This document shows positions 63,391 through 64,000 of a DNA stretch of 64,000 bases, in pieces. A program made the position numbers and the translations under genes. The notes beneath the pieces were generated by a model, which worked only from the letters and a program-made list of their open reading frames with translations, did not search any database and had not been told where the DNA came from. How positions within the stretch are numbered: the first letter of the stretch is position 1; the number at the start of each line of letters is the position of its first letter. Source of the stretch: Gammaproteobacteria bacterium (lineage in GTDB: Bacteria; Pseudomonadota; Gammaproteobacteria; Pseudomonadales; Azotimanducaceae); contig PBRQ01000017.1 of assembly GCA_002725995.1 (NCBI GenBank), forward strand, positions 62,641-126,640, in the 5' to 3' direction.

Positions 63391-64000
63391 CTATCCGGCG
63401 TTGCCCCAATCAGATTCCTCAAAATCACGGTTTCTGGAAAATTGGAAGACGTTGCTTGTTCCTGCTTCAATTACTGATTGCTCGGAAACCCTTGTCAGAA
63501 TTGCGCCCTCACGAAACTCTGCCAGTGTATTTGCGCCTATATTGGTCATAGTGCTTCGCATCTTAAACAAGGTCGTTTCCAACACCTCCGCCAAAGACCC
63601 AACAAGTGGAACATAGGCATCAACACCTTCCTCGAACATCATCTTCCTGGAACTCATTCCATCGCTATATCGCTGCCAGTTTTGAGCCCGATGGGTGCCT
63701 TCGCCCCAATATGGTTTGTACATCTGACCGTTGATGGAGGTCTTGGGCGTAGGACTTTCCTCAGTCATGGCAAAGTATCGGCCCATCATCACAAAATCAG
63801 CACCCATGGCCAGTGCGATCACAATCTGCGTGTCATTGGCCAGTCCCCCATCTGAGCACAAAGGAATGTATCGACCCGTTTCAGCAAAATATTCATCCCT
63901 CTTCCGGGCCACATCAAGCAATGCGGATGCCTGCCCGCGGCCTACCCCTTTCTGTTCACGGGTAATGCAAATTGAACCACCGCCCATTCCAACTTTTATG
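63391..64000 (-). CDS. IMP dehydrogenase/GMP reductase family enzyme (partial)
   Basis: The visible C-terminal 202 or so residues continue past the window edge. Cysteine loop [21 protein letters not shown], then [32 protein letters not shown] (phosphate site) and the flap [29 protein letters not shown] typical of IMP dehydrogenases. It makes XMP from IMP if an authentic IMPDH; GMP reductase is less likely because of the flap and Glu-Gly-Val. The last residues [20 protein letters not shown] are outside the core. Convergent with the comM stub. Confidence 0.88.
   Translation of the reverse strand, partial: IKVGMGGGSICITREQKGVGRGQASALLDVARKRDEYFAETGRYIPLCSDGGLANDTQIVIALAMGADFVMMGRYFAMTEESPTPKTSINGQMYKPYWGEGTHRAQNWQRYSDGMSSRKMMFEEGVDAYVPLVGSLAEVLETTLFKMRSTMTNIGANTLAEFREGAILTRVSEQSVIEAGTSNVFQFSRNRDFEESDWGNAG

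Overview
The window looks like chromosomal DNA of a gammaproteobacterium, probably free-living and aerobic and with Pseudomonas/Cellvibrio-like gene order. Three blocks support this: hemY-hemX-hemD-hemC-algR-algZ | argH, then cyaY | lptM-lysA-dapF-DUF484-xerC-HAD, and trxA-rho. There is no rRNA, tRNA, CRISPR array, transposase or prophage that I can see. TAG is a common normal stop codon here (roughly two fifths of the genes).

Layout. 1-3300: envelope genes (a TPR exported protein and lipoproteins). 3480-30600: an accessory catabolic region with a CoA-transferase, MDR reductase, VOC protein, long-form isocitrate lyase, PQQ/haem alcohol dehydrogenase, two tandem pairs of acyl-CoA dehydrogenases, hydrolases, two SDRs, an ATP-grasp/phospho-His (PEP synthase-like) enzyme, Nudix, an acyl-CoA synthetase and a nitronate monooxygenase. 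Together they suggest oxidation of alcohols and of branched or cyclic acyl chains to acetyl-CoA, with the glyoxylate shunt for carbon conservation. Inside it lies a short gene that is only readable if an in-frame UGA is decoded as selenocysteine (6672-7016). 30638-34385: a membrane protein, DUF3754 and rpoD. 35170-45246: cysQ, hslR, gshA-acpH, dsbB, an ABC-F ATPase, hemB, trxA, rho. 45394-53006: hemYXDC, algR, a broken algZ, argH. 53007-55061: a 2-kb patch of remnants and small cassette-like genes, with two attC-like sites, inserted between argH and cyaY. 55062-61506: cyaY, lysine/peptidoglycan genes, xerC, HAD, thrC. 61567-63051: torF-glnK behind a sigma-54 promoter with two NtrC-like enhancer sites. 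The end holds a comM stub and a partial IMP dehydrogenase.

Main points for a second look: (1) the UxxC ArsC-like selenoprotein with a correctly placed bSECIS-like hairpin; (2) a full-length threonine/serine dehydratase frame carrying three TAG codons and no frameshift, plus algZ with a single TAG; (3) the complete sigma-54/NtrC control region of torF-glnK; (4) the attC-like relic; (5) a set of short degenerate tandem arrays next to gene ends (13, 16 and 20 bp) and two hexanucleotide arrays, one lengthening the first membrane segment of AlgZ; (6) the C-rich, G-poor rho leader.
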